A DNA stretch of 64,000 nt from Bradyrhizobium barranii subsp. apii (GTDB lineage: Bacteria; Pseudomonadota; Alphaproteobacteria; Rhizobiales; Xanthobacteraceae), in the NCBI RefSeq assembly GCF_011516635.5, contig NZ_CP096255.1, forward strand, positions 4,958,501 to 5,022,500, read 5' to 3'. Made by a program: the position numbers and the translations under genes. Shown here one piece after another: positions 1 to 8,770 of this stretch. The notes below the pieces were generated by a model. The model saw only the letters and a list, made by a program, of their open reading frames with translations, did not search any database and was not told the origin of the DNA. Each line of letters opens with the position of its first letter. Position 1 is the stretch's first letter.

Positions 1-1699
1 TGACACAGACGCCGATCACCAGGATCTGGATGGTCGCCAGCGCGGACACCAGACCGACCTCGCCCTGCGTCCATGCCTGGAGCAGCGTGGTCCCGATCAC
101 TTCGCTGCCGGGTGCGAACAGGAAGATCGCTGTCGTGTATTCCTTGAAGAACGTGATGAAGAGGATGATGAAGCAGGCAACGAGTGCCGGCCGCAATAAA
201 GGCAAAACGATGCGCCGGCTCGTCGTCCACCAGTCCGCGCCCTGCGTACGGGCGGCGCGATCGAAATCCGGGCTCATCTGCAACAACATCGGAGCAACCG
301 CACCGAGCCCCACGGGGATGAAGTGCATCGTGAAGGCGGCAACCAGAATCCAGATCGTGTTTCGGAGGCCGCCCAGGCCAGGCACGAGCGCAAACGCGTA
401 GAAGAAACCGATGCCGGCGACGACGCCGGGCACGGCACGGGGAAACAGCGCGACGTAGTGTAGCGCGCCACGCCAGCGGAAGTCGGACCGCAGCACGATG
501 ATGGCGATCAGGGCGACCATCGCAGTGGCGACGACGCCACCGACCGAACTGATGATCAGCGAGTTCCAGATCGAACGCGGGTAGACCGGGTATTCGAGCA
601 TGTTGGCGAAGTTGCCGAGCGTCAGCACCTCGCTGATCGGCACCATCGGCGACAGCAGGCTCGTGAAGGCGCGCAGCAGCAGCGCACCGATCGGCATCAC
701 GACAGTTGCGGTGATGTAGATTGCCGAGACGATGCAAAGCGGCCAGCGCAGGTTGTTCAGGCGGAAAGGGCGCGGTCGCGTGGCCTTGCCGCCGAGCGTG
801 ACGAAGCGCCTTGTATTTCCGAGCAGGCGTCCTTGTAGCCACACCAGCACGCAGACGACGGCAAGCATCAGCACGGCAGCCGTTGCCACCAGCCCGTGAT
901 CGGGGCGGGCCGACGCCACGCCGTTGTTGTAGAGGAACGTGGTCAGCACAGTGATGCCGGCGGGATCTCCGAACACCAGCGGAATTGCGAGGAGCTCCAG
1001 TCCCACAGTGAAGTTCAGCACGGCACTATAGGCGATCGCCGGCATGAGGAGCGGCAGCGTGATCCGCCACAAGGTCCTGAAGGTGCCGGCGCCGGTCACG
1101 CGCGCGGCTTCCTCCAAAGTCGGATCGGTGATCGAGGCCGACGACATGCAGTAGATGTAGGCGACCGGTGCTTGCGAGACGCCCGCGATCATCGCCATGC
1201 CCGGCAGCGAGTAGAGATTCCAGGGCGCGCCGTCGAAGATCGACTGAACCAGAAGCGTGAGGTAGCCGGCCGGTCCGTAGATCGTGTACCAGCCGAACGA
1301 CAGTACCAGCGCCGAGAGATAGATCGGCCACAGGAAGAGCTCGCCAAACAACCGCGCAAACGGCATGTCGGTGCGGCCGAACAGCACCGCCGCCAGTGTG
1401 CCCAGCGTCTGCGAAATCACGGTGGTGAGGGTGGCGAACACGAACGTGTTCCAGATGACGAGCGCGAAGCCGTCGGTGCGAAGCAGGCGCCCGAAATTGC
1501 CCAGCGTCAGTTGCTGACCGGAATCGTAGAGCGCACGATCCAGGAAAGATTGATAGAGAACGGGCAGGAGAGGCGCTGCGATCAGGACAATGGTCAGCAG
1601 CGCCATGCCGTACTGGATGACGGTATCGCGGCCGGGCAGCGGCTTCGGCAAAGCGTCCGCGGCCGACGACCCCAGCGCGCTGCTTGCGTCAAGCGACAT
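1..1699 (-). CDS. Fused two-domain ABC transporter permease, ferric-iron type (3' end outside window)
   Basis: This is the inner-membrane permease of a binding-protein-dependent importer of the FbpB/thiamine-type class, in which two permease domains are fused in one chain. I translated the complement from the ATG at 1697-1699 down to about position 300 and found the frame open. Two EAA-type cytoplasmic loops that contact the ATPase are visible. The first is near 1040-1115 (EEAARVTGAGTFRTLWRI) and the second near 200-280 (FDRAARTQGADWW, then a PLLRPAL stretch). Many hydrophobic helices lie between them. It overlaps the end of the upstream binding-protein gene by 11 nt, which suggests translational coupling. 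No ATPase gene is visible; it probably lies beyond the window edge. The substrate (Fe3+ or another small solute) is inferred from family resemblance only. Confidence 0.85.
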   Translation of the reverse strand, partial: MSLDASSALGSSAADALPKPLPGRDTVIQYGMALLTIVLIAAPLLPVLYQSFLDRALYDSGQQLTLGNFGRLLRTDGFALVIWNTFVFATLTTVISQTLGTLAAVLFGRTDMPFARLFGELFLWPIYLSALVLSFGWYTIYGPAGYLTLLVQSIFDGAPWNLYSLPGMAMIAGVSQAPVAYIYCMSSASITDPTLEEAARVTGAGTFRTLWRITLPLLMPAIAYSAVLNFTVGLELLAIPLVFGDPAGITVLTTFLYNNGVASARPDHGLVATAAVLMLAVVCVLVWLQGRLLGNTRRFVTLGGKATRPRPFRLNNLRWPLCIVSAIYITATVVMPIGALLLRAFTSLLSPMVPISEVLTLGNFANMLEYPVYPRSIWNSLIISSVGGVVATAMVALIAIIVLRSDFRWRGALHYVALFPRAVPGVVAGIGFFYAFALVPGLGGLRNTIWILVAAFTMHFIPVGLGAVAPMLLQMSPDFDRAARTQGADWWTTSRRIVLPLLRPALVACFIILFITFFKEYTTAIFLFAPGSEVIGTTLLQAWTQGEVGLVSALATIQILVIGVCV

Positions 1700-2807
1700 T
1701 GAAGGTCTTTTTCCAGCGCGCGAGGAAGCTGTCGTAGTCCCGCACCGCGTCCCGATCGTAGCCGATGTAGCAGGTGTTCTGTTCGCCGACGGCTTCCACG
1801 ATCGACGAGTAGGTGTGGCGGATTCCGTCGCCCGGCTTCACACCGGGGCGTGCCGGTGTCAGGCCGCCCCGTCCGAATGCGCGCTGACCGTCCTCCGAGA
1901 CGACGTAGTCGAGCATCAGTTTTGCTGCGTTGACGTTCTTCGATCCCTTCGGAATCGCGATGCCACGCAGCACGACCGGCTGACCGTCTCCGATGAAGCT
2001 CCAGCCGAGGATCTTTGCCCGCGCCGGATCGTTCAGGCGCGGCCAGAAGGTGATGGCCGAAACGAAGAAGCCCATGGTGTATTCGCCGGAGGTGACCTTC
2101 TCGGTCATTGGGCCGCCGGAACGCTCGAATCGGGGCGAAAGCTTTGCAAGTTGGGCGAACCAGTCCCAGGCCTTTTCGCCGTGCTTCTTCACGAACGCGT
2201 AGCTGATGCCGTAGCCGAAAGTCGTTTGATGCACGCCGTAGCTGGTGATGCGGTTGCGCCAGGTCTTCTCGTTTGCGACCGCAAGCTCGACGAACTCGGC
2301 AAGTGTCTTGGGACGCTTGCCGTCGGCCACCAGCGTGTTGTTCCAGATCAGCGCCATGGGATCGGACGAGACGGTGTAGACGCCGGGAAACGGCTTTGAC
2401 CAATCCGGCCAGGCCTTCGCTTCAGGCGATACGTAGTCGAGGACTTCACCGCGCTCCTGGAAATCGATCCATCCGCCCGGATCGGCCGTCGCGATGAGGT
2501 CGCAGGTGCGGCTGTTGGTGCTCCGCTCGGCCAGATATCGCTCGAAGCTCTCGCGGGAGGCGGGGAGATCCAGGGTCTCGACCTTGATCTTCGGGTAGAG
2601 CTTGTTGAAGCCCTCGATCACGGGACGCCAGTTTTCCGGCGACATAATCGAGTAAATGAGGAGGCTGCCCTCGTTATGGGCGTCGTCGATGATCTTCTGA
2701 TAATTCTCGGGATACCCGTTCGGCGCCGCCTGGGCCGTGCCCCGGAGCCCCACCGTGGCGCCGAGAACCGACATCACCATTAAGCTTCTACGATCGATGC
2801 CGGACAT
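1689..2807 (-). CDS. ABC transporter periplasmic substrate-binding protein, iron(III)-type
   Basis: This 372-residue family-1 extracellular solute-binding protein delivers substrate to the permease encoded just downstream. The N-terminus has a twin-arginine-like signal (DRRSLMVMSVLGATVG) followed by a cleavage-type AQAAP, so folded export through Tat is likely. The mature part starts with a typical periplasmic alpha/beta segment (LLIYSIMSPENWRPVIEGF), as in ferric and putrescine-type binding proteins. The stop codon lies inside the permease start region (11-nt overlap), so the two genes form an operon. The divergent gene at 2910 is a GntR regulator and is a likely controller. The ligand is not determined; Fe3+ is the family default. 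Confidence 0.85.
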   Translation of the reverse strand: MSGIDRRSLMVMSVLGATVGLRGTAQAAPNGYPENYQKIIDDAHNEGSLLIYSIMSPENWRPVIEGFNKLYPKIKVETLDLPASRESFERYLAERSTNSRTCDLIATADPGGWIDFQERGEVLDYVSPEAKAWPDWSKPFPGVYTVSSDPMALIWNNTLVADGKRPKTLAEFVELAVANEKTWRNRITSYGVHQTTFGYGISYAFVKKHGEKAWDWFAQLAKLSPRFERSGGPMTEKVTSGEYTMGFFVSAITFWPRLNDPARAKILGWSFIGDGQPVVLRGIAIPKGSKNVNAAKLMLDYVVSEDGQRAFGRGGLTPARPGVKPGDGIRHTYSSIVEAVGEQNTCYIGYDRDAVRDYDSFLARWKKTFNVA

Positions 2808-2909
2808 CTACTGTTCCTCCCGTCGTCGCGATTTGTTATGTACATTTATTGGCGCCAATTTGTGCGCAATAGTTGCGGTGAGTCAAGCGCTCCAAAAAGG
2901 GAAGCAGCC

Positions 2910-3584
2910 ATGAAAGTACGGAAGGAGCAGAAGAGGCTGTTGGCGGCGGAAATCGGTGCCGCCATCCTGCAAGGCGACTACCGGCCAGGCGAATGGTTGC
3001 GCCAGATCGACCTGGAAGAAGCCTTCGCTGCCAAACGGTTTGACGTCCGGAGTGCGCTGACCCAGCTTGCCGCAAGCGGGATGGTGACGCATGTCGAAAA
3101 TCGCGGATACCGGGTCGCGCAACCCGACTTGAACGTCGTTCGCGAGATATTGGCGATCCGCACGCTGCTCGAAGTTGAAGCGGCAAGGCAGGCGCTACCG
3201 AATATCGGCCCCGACGAACTCAAGAAGATCAAGCAGGCTCAGCAAATCTTCGAAGATGCTGTGGCGCGCGGCAGCAAGGCGGATCAGGCAAATACCAACG
3301 CAGCCTTTCACGACGAGATCTATCGCCATGCAGCGAACCAATCGCTCGCCAGCCTCATCGTGGAAATCAGAAATCGCGCCAGACCAGGGCCGATTGCTTT
3401 GTGGCCTTCGAACGCCGAGCTGCAGAGAAGTGCTGCACACCATGTCGAGATCGTCGATGCGATCGAGTCTCGCGATCTCGCCGCGCTCGTTGCAGCAGTG
3501 CGACGACACATCGTCGAATCCGGCGCCAACTATCCGGCGCGCGATCTCGGTCCGGTCAAGAAGGCCTCGGCAGCCTCCGATTGA
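2910..3584 (+). CDS. GntR-family transcriptional regulator (FCD type)
   Basis: This 224-residue protein has an N-terminal winged helix-turn-helix (about residues 10-75) with the GntR signature region AILQGDYRPGEWLRQIDLEE. A C-terminal helical FCD-type ligand domain (about residues 85-215) contains FHDEIYRHA and the HHVEIVDAI helix, which supplies metal or effector-binding histidines in this family. I chose the ATG at 2910 because an AGGGAAG ribosome-binding site lies 7-10 nt upstream; an in-frame ATG at 2838 has no such site. It is divergent from the ABC importer operon with about 100 bp between start codons, so control of the importer is a reasonable inference. The effector is unknown. Confidence 0.85.
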   Translation: MKVRKEQKRLLAAEIGAAILQGDYRPGEWLRQIDLEEAFAAKRFDVRSALTQLAASGMVTHVENRGYRVAQPDLNVVREILAIRTLLEVEAARQALPNIGPDELKKIKQAQQIFEDAVARGSKADQANTNAAFHDEIYRHAANQSLASLIVEIRNRARPGPIALWPSNAELQRSAAHHVEIVDAIESRDLAALVAAVRRHIVESGANYPARDLGPVKKASAASD

Positions 3585-3647
3585 CCAGGAGTGGCGAAGC
3601 CCCTCTGTTGAGGGCGTGTCAGGAGTAGCGCACGGAGTAGGCCTGCC

Positions 3648-4451
3648 TCAATTCGCGCCCCCAGCCGGGATCGGCTCCATGCCGCTTGCGATGATCACGT
3701 CGCGGGCGGCGGGGGAGGCGAGGAACTTGATCAAGGCACGGCCGGCTTCGGGCTCCTTCGAACCTGCCGCGATCCCGGCCGAGAAGATCGTGATCTTCTG
3801 CAATTCGTTCGGCAGCGGTCCCACGATGTCGATGCCCTTCACGGGCTTCAGCTCGCTGATCTGCTGGAAGCCGAGCTCGGCCTCGCCGTGCGCGACGATC
3901 TCGCCGACCGGCGTTGCCGGAATCTTTCGCGCCTTGTCCTTCATGACATCGGCGATGCCGAGCTTGTCAAACATCTCGGTCGAGACATAGACGCCGCTGG
4001 CGCTATCGGAATAGGCGATCGTTTTCGCCGCCAGCAGCGCGCGCTTGACGGCCTCCACCGAGCTGATGTCCGGCTTCGGCGCACCCGATTTCACGGCAAC
4101 GCCGATCGGCGATCTGGTGAGTTCGACCTGGCTGCCGGCCACGACCTTGCCCTTGCCGGCGAGGTCGGTGAGGGCATAGCCCACCATGATCAGGACATCG
4201 GCGGGTTCGCCGCGCTCCAGCCTGACCGGGATCGCATTGGTGGTCGTCCCCATGGACGGCCCATATTCCGTCAGCACTTTGTTGCCGGTGGCCTTCTCGA
4301 ATTCCGGCACGAGCGCCTTGTAGGCAGCCGTCAATCCGCCCGAGATCATCACATGGACCTCGGCAGCTTCGGCCGCGCCGGTCAGCCACAGGACGGTCAG
4401 AACGCCGAAGGCAATGTTGCGGAATGTTGCTGATATCGATGTCATCGTCAT
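3648..4451 (-). CDS. Molybdate-type (ModA-like) substrate-binding protein
   Basis: This periplasmic binding protein of the ModA/family-1 type has about 267 residues. A Sec-type signal peptide ends near AEAAEV, followed by the family opening (VHVMISGGLTAAYKALVPEFEKA). Internal motifs such as ADVLIMVGYALTDL and SASGVYVSTEMFDKLGI fit the oxyanion-binding subfamily. I chose the ATG at 4449-4451 because GGAG sits 4 nt upstream; ATG 4443-4445 is an equally possible start with better spacing. No ModB or ModC genes are adjacent, so this is either an orphan binding protein or a ModA-like relative of unknown ligand. It lies 10 bp downstream of queF on the same strand and may share its transcript. Confidence 0.8.
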   Translation of the reverse strand: MTMTSISATFRNIAFGVLTVLWLTGAAEAAEVHVMISGGLTAAYKALVPEFEKATGNKVLTEYGPSMGTTTNAIPVRLERGEPADVLIMVGYALTDLAGKGKVVAGSQVELTRSPIGVAVKSGAPKPDISSVEAVKRALLAAKTIAYSDSASGVYVSTEMFDKLGIADVMKDKARKIPATPVGEIVAHGEAELGFQQISELKPVKGIDIVGPLPNELQKITIFSAGIAAGSKEPEAGRALIKFLASPAARDVIIASGMEPIPAGGAN

Positions 4452-4461
4452 TCGTCTCCAA

Positions 4462-4914
4462 CTAACCCCGTCCGCGATACGGCGCGACGCCTTGCTCCGG
4501 CACCCACAATCCCTTCGGCACGCGGCCGGTCTGCCAGAACACGTCGATCGGGATGCCACCGCGCGGATACCAGTAGCCGCCGATGCGCAAGAACTTCGGC
4601 TTGATCTCGCTCGCGATGCGCTTGCCGATCATGACGGTGCAATCCTCGTGGAATGCGCCGTGATTGCGGAAGCTCGCGATGTAGAGCTTGAGCGACTTCG
4701 ACTCCAGCAGCCACGGGCCGGGGGCGTAATCGATCATCAGATGCGCGAAATCCGGTTGTCCCGTGACCGGGCACAGCGAGGTGAATTCCGGCACGGTGAA
4801 GCGCACCAGATAGTCCGTGCCCTTTTGCGGATTGGGCACGCGGTCGAGCTGGGCTTCTTCCGGTGTGTGCGGCCATTCGACCGCGCGGCCGAGCTGGATG
4901 GATTTCTTCGCCAT
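4462..4914 (-). CDS. queF: NADPH-dependent 7-cyano-7-deazaguanine (preQ0) reductase
   Basis: QueF reduces the nitrile of preQ0 to preQ1 in queuosine tRNA modification in the cytosol. This 150-residue protein is the short single-domain (YkvM-like) form. The catalytic cysteine is in FTSLCPVTGQPDF, with the proton-donor Asp in DFAHL. The NADPH- and substrate-binding stretch ESKSLKLY...FRNHGAFHEDC is intact. The chosen start is ATG 4912-4914 (MAKKSIQLG); an upstream ATG at 4938 lies inside an intergenic palindromic repeat and is unlikely. No other queuosine genes are nearby. Confidence 0.95.
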   Translation of the reverse strand: MAKKSIQLGRAVEWPHTPEEAQLDRVPNPQKGTDYLVRFTVPEFTSLCPVTGQPDFAHLMIDYAPGPWLLESKSLKLYIASFRNHGAFHEDCTVMIGKRIASEIKPKFLRIGGYWYPRGGIPIDVFWQTGRVPKGLWVPEQGVAPYRGRG

Positions 4915-4932
4915 CGTCGTCACATCCTGTTC

Positions 4933-4980
4933 GAGCATGATCCGGAAAAGTGGGCACCGGTTTTCCGAAAGATCATGCTC
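4933..4980. repeat. Bradyrhizobium-type intergenic palindromic repeat (GAGCATGATC family)
   Basis: A nested palindrome. The outer 10-bp arms GAGCATGATC (4933-4942) and GATCATGCTC (4971-4980) are perfect, and an inner CGGAAAA/TTTTCCG pair surrounds the centre. From memory, this unit (aagtgggcaccggttttcc core) is found between many genes of Bradyrhizobium and relatives. Here it separates the beta-propeller gene from queF. Confidence 0.75.
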
Positions 4981-4984
4981 AACT

Positions 4985-5015
4985 AAAAAACCGGAGCGCG
5001 ATAAGATCGCGCTCC
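4985..5015 (-). terminator. Rho-independent terminator for the beta-propeller gene
   Basis: On the minus strand a perfect 10-bp stem (GGAGCGCGAT/ATCGCGCTCC, 3-nt loop) is followed by GG and then six T residues. It lies 36 nt after the stop codon of the gene ending at 5051 and is a classic intrinsic terminator. Confidence 0.8.
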
Positions 5016-5050
5016 AGAGGGTGTCGGGATGGACGCAAATGGCGCCGTCG

Positions 5051-6028
5051 TCAACCAGCCGCGATCGTCTGGATCATGACGATCCGGTCGTTGCCGGGCT
5101 CGCAGCCCCAGAGCTCGCCCGGGCGACCGTCGAGCTGGCGCACATTGGCATTGGCCTTGTCGCTGGCGAAAACGTTGAACCGCTCCGTCGCGGGATCGAA
5201 GCGGACGATGGCATTGGCGGAGAAATCCGTCAGCCAGACCTTGTCCTTGTCGTCGACATAGACGGCATAGGTGCGGGGGTGATCGCCCGGCAGCTTCCAG
5301 GTTTTCCAGGAGCCGTTGGCGGGATCGTGCACCGAGACGTGACCGCTGTTCCACTCGCTGCCCCAGATCCGGCTTTGCGAATCTGACCAGACCCGCCGCG
5401 ACCCCCGGCTCGGCGTCGGCGGCTCGACAATGGCGGCATTGCCGGTCGCAAGATCAATCCTCGCGATATGGCTGCCGGCCAGCGAGGCGTACCAGACCTC
5501 GCCCTTGGGCGTCACCGCGATGCCGTAGGGACCAACGCCCTTGGGCGCCCTGAACACGTCCATCTCGCCCGATTTCGGCTTGAGCCGGCCGTAATAGCCG
5601 GACTGGCCAGTGAACCAGTAGGTGCCTTCCTTGTCGAACACACCGGTGTTGAGATTGGCGGAGGCGAACTTTTCGGGCAGGCGGAACAGCGTGACCTTGA
5701 GATCGCCGGGATCGACCCGGGCGATCGCGTTCTGGCCGCCCTCGGTGATCCAGAGGGCACCGTCGGGGCCGATCGTCACGCCGTGCGGTGCGGCGCCCTG
5801 GCCGAGGCTGACTGTCTTGAAACTGCCATCCCGGGGGTCGAGCCTGCCCAGCATGCCCTTGCCCTGCGCCGTGAACCAGACCGTGCCGTCGCGAGCGGGG
5901 GCGAGGTCGTGCAGGCCGATGCCGGCGCTGATGGGGAAATATTTTGTCCGGAACAGGCCTTCCTGCGCAAAACTTGGGCGAACGGCGAGGAGGGCGGCGC
6001 TCGAGGCAAGAAACTGGCGGCGGTTCAT
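5051..6028 (-). CDS. Tat-exported Vgb/SMP-30-like beta-propeller protein
   Basis: This 325-residue secreted protein has a clear twin-arginine signal (MNRRQFLASSAALLAVRPSFA). The mature part is built of repeated beta-propeller blades, each with a W-F/Y-T or LWITEG-type turn and a R(I/V/L)DP.. strand (GTVWFTAQGKGMLGRLDP, ALWITEGGQNAIARVDP, EVWYASLAGSHIARID, KVWLTDFSANAIVRFDP). This resembles the virginiamycin B lyase/streptogramin lyase and gluconolactonase superfamily. In most bacteria such proteins are not antibiotic lyases, and the substrate here cannot be assigned. A strong terminator follows (4985-5015). The gene is divergent from enolase. TatABC is encoded at 61.2-62.9 kb. Confidence 0.8.
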   Translation of the reverse strand: MNRRQFLASSAALLAVRPSFAQEGLFRTKYFPISAGIGLHDLAPARDGTVWFTAQGKGMLGRLDPRDGSFKTVSLGQGAAPHGVTIGPDGALWITEGGQNAIARVDPGDLKVTLFRLPEKFASANLNTGVFDKEGTYWFTGQSGYYGRLKPKSGEMDVFRAPKGVGPYGIAVTPKGEVWYASLAGSHIARIDLATGNAAIVEPPTPSRGSRRVWSDSQSRIWGSEWNSGHVSVHDPANGSWKTWKLPGDHPRTYAVYVDDKDKVWLTDFSANAIVRFDPATERFNVFASDKANANVRQLDGRPGELWGCEPGNDRIVMIQTIAAG

Positions 6029-6202
6029 GGCGTTACCCCGACTGTTTCAGATTGAGGTTGGACGCGCAGAGCAGGCGACTTCAAGGATAGTCCGAGCCCG
6101 CTCACGCGTCAGTCGAAGCACGCCGTCCAAGCGTTCACATTTGCTTGCGGCCCGTGTAAGACCCCCGGCACCGATCAGCCCCAACGAACGGAAGTGCACA
6201 TC

Positions 6203-7486
6203 ATGACCGCCATCATCGACATCATCGGCCGCGAAATTCTCGACAGCCGTGGCAATCCCACCGTCGAGGTCGACGTCGTGCTGGAAGATGGTGCGCTCGG
6301 CCGTGCCGCGGTGCCGTCCGGCGCCTCCACCGGCGCCCACGAGGCGGTGGAACTGCGCGATGGCGACAAGGCCCGCTATCTCGGCAAGGGCGTCACCAAG
6401 GCCGTCGGCGCCGTCAATGGCGAGATCTTCGAGGCCCTGAGCGGCCTCGATGTCGAGCAGCAGGCCCAGATCGACCAGATCATGATCGACCTTGACGGCA
6501 CGCCGAACAAGAGCCGGCTGGGCGCCAATGCCATCCTCGGCGTCTCGCTCGCCTGCGCCAAGGCAGCCGCGAACTCGCTCGACATGCCGCTCTATCGTTA
6601 CGTCGGCGGCACCTCGGCGCGTCTGTTGCCGGTGCCGATGATGAACATCATCAATGGCGGCGTGCATGCCGACAATCCGATCGACTTCCAGGAGTTCATG
6701 ATCCTCCCCGTGGGCGCGTCGTCCTTTGCCGAGGGCCTGCGCTACGGCGCGGAGGTGTTCCACACCCTGAAGTCGGAATTGAAAAAGGCCGGCCACAACA
6801 CCAATGTCGGCGACGAGGGCGGTTTCGCCCCGAACCTGCCGTCGGCGGACGCCGCGCTCGAATTCGTCATGAACGCGATCGGCAAGGCCGGCTACAAGGC
6901 CGGCACCGACATCGTGATCGGCCTCGACTGCGCCTCGACCGAGTTCTTCAAGGACGGCAAATACGTCTATGAAGGCGAGGGCAAGACCCGCTCGATCTCC
7001 GAGCAGGCCAAGTACCTCGCAGACCTGGTGTCGCGCTATCCGATCGTGACCATCGAGGACGGCATGTCTGAAGACGACATGGACGGCTGGAAGGAGCTCA
7101 CCGACCTCATCGGCAAGAAGTGCCAGCTGGTCGGCGACGATCTCTTCGTCACCAACGTCAAGCGCCTGGCCGAAGGCATCAAGGCCGGCCGCGCCAATTC
7201 GATCCTGATCAAGGTCAACCAGATCGGTACGCTGACCGAGACGCTCGCTGCCGTCGAGATGGCGCACAAGGCCGGCTATACCTCGGTGATGTCGCACCGC
7301 TCCGGCGAGACCGAGGATTCCACCATCGCCGACCTCGCGGTCGCCACCAATTGCGGGCAGATCAAGACCGGCTCCCTTGCGCGTTCCGACCGCACCGCCA
7401 AATACAATCAGCTCCTGCGCATCGAGCAACAGCTCGGCAAGCAGGCACTCTATGGCGGCAAGGCGGCATTGAAGGCGCTGGCATAA
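6203..7486 (+). CDS. eno: Enolase (phosphopyruvate hydratase)
   Basis: Enolase converts 2-phosphoglycerate to phosphoenolpyruvate in glycolysis and gluconeogenesis. The 427-residue product carries all hallmark segments: GREILDSRGNPTVEVDV at the N-terminus, SGASTGAHEA (substrate loop), VGDEGGFAPN, the metal-binding region IEDGMSEDDMDGW, VGDDLFVTN, the catalytic Lys in KVNQIGTLTET, and SHRSGETEDSTIADLAV. I chose ATG 6203 (MTAIIDIIG) with GGAAG 8 nt upstream; an in-frame GTG nine bases earlier (6194) has no better site. Enolase supplies PEP upstream of the pyruvate dehydrogenase genes found at 16.6-23 kb. Confidence 0.98.
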   Translation: MTAIIDIIGREILDSRGNPTVEVDVVLEDGALGRAAVPSGASTGAHEAVELRDGDKARYLGKGVTKAVGAVNGEIFEALSGLDVEQQAQIDQIMIDLDGTPNKSRLGANAILGVSLACAKAAANSLDMPLYRYVGGTSARLLPVPMMNIINGGVHADNPIDFQEFMILPVGASSFAEGLRYGAEVFHTLKSELKKAGHNTNVGDEGGFAPNLPSADAALEFVMNAIGKAGYKAGTDIVIGLDCASTEFFKDGKYVYEGEGKTRSISEQAKYLADLVSRYPIVTIEDGMSEDDMDGWKELTDLIGKKCQLVGDDLFVTNVKRLAEGIKAGRANSILIKVNQIGTLTETLAAVEMAHKAGYTSVMSHRSGETEDSTIADLAVATNCGQIKTGSLARSDRTAKYNQLLRIEQQLGKQALYGGKAALKALA

Positions 7487-7520
7487 GCCGGCGCTCCAGC
7501 TAGGACAGGGGAGGATCGAC

Positions 7521-8660
7521 ATGAGCGACGGCAAGACCGGACTGCAACTGCGTTCGCTGATCAAGAAGAGCGGTGAACTGGAAATCTCGCTCGTCGACGT
7601 GCCGACTCCCGAGCCCGCCGCGGACGAGGTCGTCGTCCGCGTCGAGGCGGCGCCGATCAACCCGTCCGACCTCGGCCTTCTCGTCGGCGCGGCCGATATG
7701 AGCACGGCGAAGGCGTCCGGCACCAAGGACGCTCCCGTCATCACCGCGAAGGTGCCGGAGGGCGCGATGCGGGCGATGGCCGGCCGGCTCGACGAAGCCA
7801 TGCCGGTTGGTAACGAAGGCGCGGGCGTCGTCATCAAGACCGGCTCGTCCGATGCCGCGAAGGCATTGATGGGCAAGACCGTCGCCATGATCGGCGGCGC
7901 GATGTACGCGCAGTACCGCACGCTGAAAGTGCGCGAGTGCCTGCCGCTGCCGGCGGGCACAACGCCGGCCGAAGGCGCCTCCTGCTTCGTCAATCCGCTC
8001 ACGGCGCTCGGCATGACGGAGACCATGCGGCGCGAGGGGCACAAGGCGCTGGTGCACACCGCGGCCGCCTCCAATCTCGGCCAGATGCTGAACAAGATCT
8101 GCATCAAGGACGGCATTCCGCTGGTCAACATCGTGCGCAGCAAGGAGCAGGCCGACATCCTGCACAAGATCGGCGCCAAACACGTCGTCGACTCCACCGC
8201 ACCGAGCTTCCTCGGCGATCTCACCAATGCGCTGGTCGAGACCGGCGCCACCATCGCCTTCGATGCCATCGGCGGCGGCAAGCTGGCCGGCGACATCCTC
8301 AACTGCATGGAAGCCGCGATCAACAAGACCGCCAAGGAATACAGCCGCTACGGCTCCAACGTGCACAAGCAGGTCTACGTCTACGGCGCGCTCGATATCC
8401 GCCCGATCGAGCTGCCGCGCGGCTTCGGCATGGCCTGGGGCGTCGGCGGCTGGCTGCTGTTTCCGTTCCTGATGAAGATCGGGCAGGCGGACGGAGCCAG
8501 GCTGCGCCAGCGCGTCGTCGACGAATTGAAGACGACCTTCGCCAGCCACTACACCAAGGTGGTGTCGCTTCAGGAGGCGCTCGATCCCGCCAACATCGCG
8601 GTCTACGCCAAACGGGCCACCGGCGAAAAATTCCTCATCAACCCAAATAAATCTTCGTGA
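7521..8660 (+). CDS. MDR-family zinc-binding-dehydrogenase-like oxidoreductase
   Basis: This 379-residue medium-chain dehydrogenase/reductase has an N-terminal GroES-like domain (about residues 10-150, containing EAAPINPSDLGLLVG and MPVGNEGAGVV). A Rossmann NADPH-binding domain follows (about 160-320) with HTAAASNLGQMLNKICIKDG in place of the usual AxxGGVG loop. No structural zinc Cys cluster is visible, so it resembles the quinone-oxidoreductase branch rather than zinc alcohol dehydrogenases. A GGGGAGG ribosome-binding site precedes the ATG. It starts 34 nt after eno and is likely co-transcribed with it. The substrate is unknown. Confidence 0.8.
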   Translation: MSDGKTGLQLRSLIKKSGELEISLVDVPTPEPAADEVVVRVEAAPINPSDLGLLVGAADMSTAKASGTKDAPVITAKVPEGAMRAMAGRLDEAMPVGNEGAGVVIKTGSSDAAKALMGKTVAMIGGAMYAQYRTLKVRECLPLPAGTTPAEGASCFVNPLTALGMTETMRREGHKALVHTAAASNLGQMLNKICIKDGIPLVNIVRSKEQADILHKIGAKHVVDSTAPSFLGDLTNALVETGATIAFDAIGGGKLAGDILNCMEAAINKTAKEYSRYGSNVHKQVYVYGALDIRPIELPRGFGMAWGVGGWLLFPFLMKIGQADGARLRQRVVDELKTTFASHYTKVVSLQEALDPANIAVYAKRATGEKFLINPNKSS

Positions 8661-8770
8661 TGTGCCACGGCACACCATCCAAAGAAGGACTTGCCTTCTG
8701 AGCGAAGCGCGGGGACATTTGCGCCGCAATTGAAAGCGGGGCAACCGCAAGCAAAGAAGGGGACACTTCC

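Noticed and set aside
5051..6028. Streptogramin (virginiamycin B) lyase resistance gene
   Set aside because: Blade repeats match the wider Vgb/SMP-30 superfamily, but the Tat signal and overall divergence give no support for antibiotic lyase activity.
6047..8335. Very long open frame antisense to enolase and the MDR gene
   Set aside because: It is a codon-bias shadow of highly expressed GC-rich genes: low-complexity Ser/Leu/Arg-rich translation, no ribosome-binding site, no recognisable fold. The same holds for the long antisense frames over the pdh genes, lytic transglycosylase, kinases and argS.
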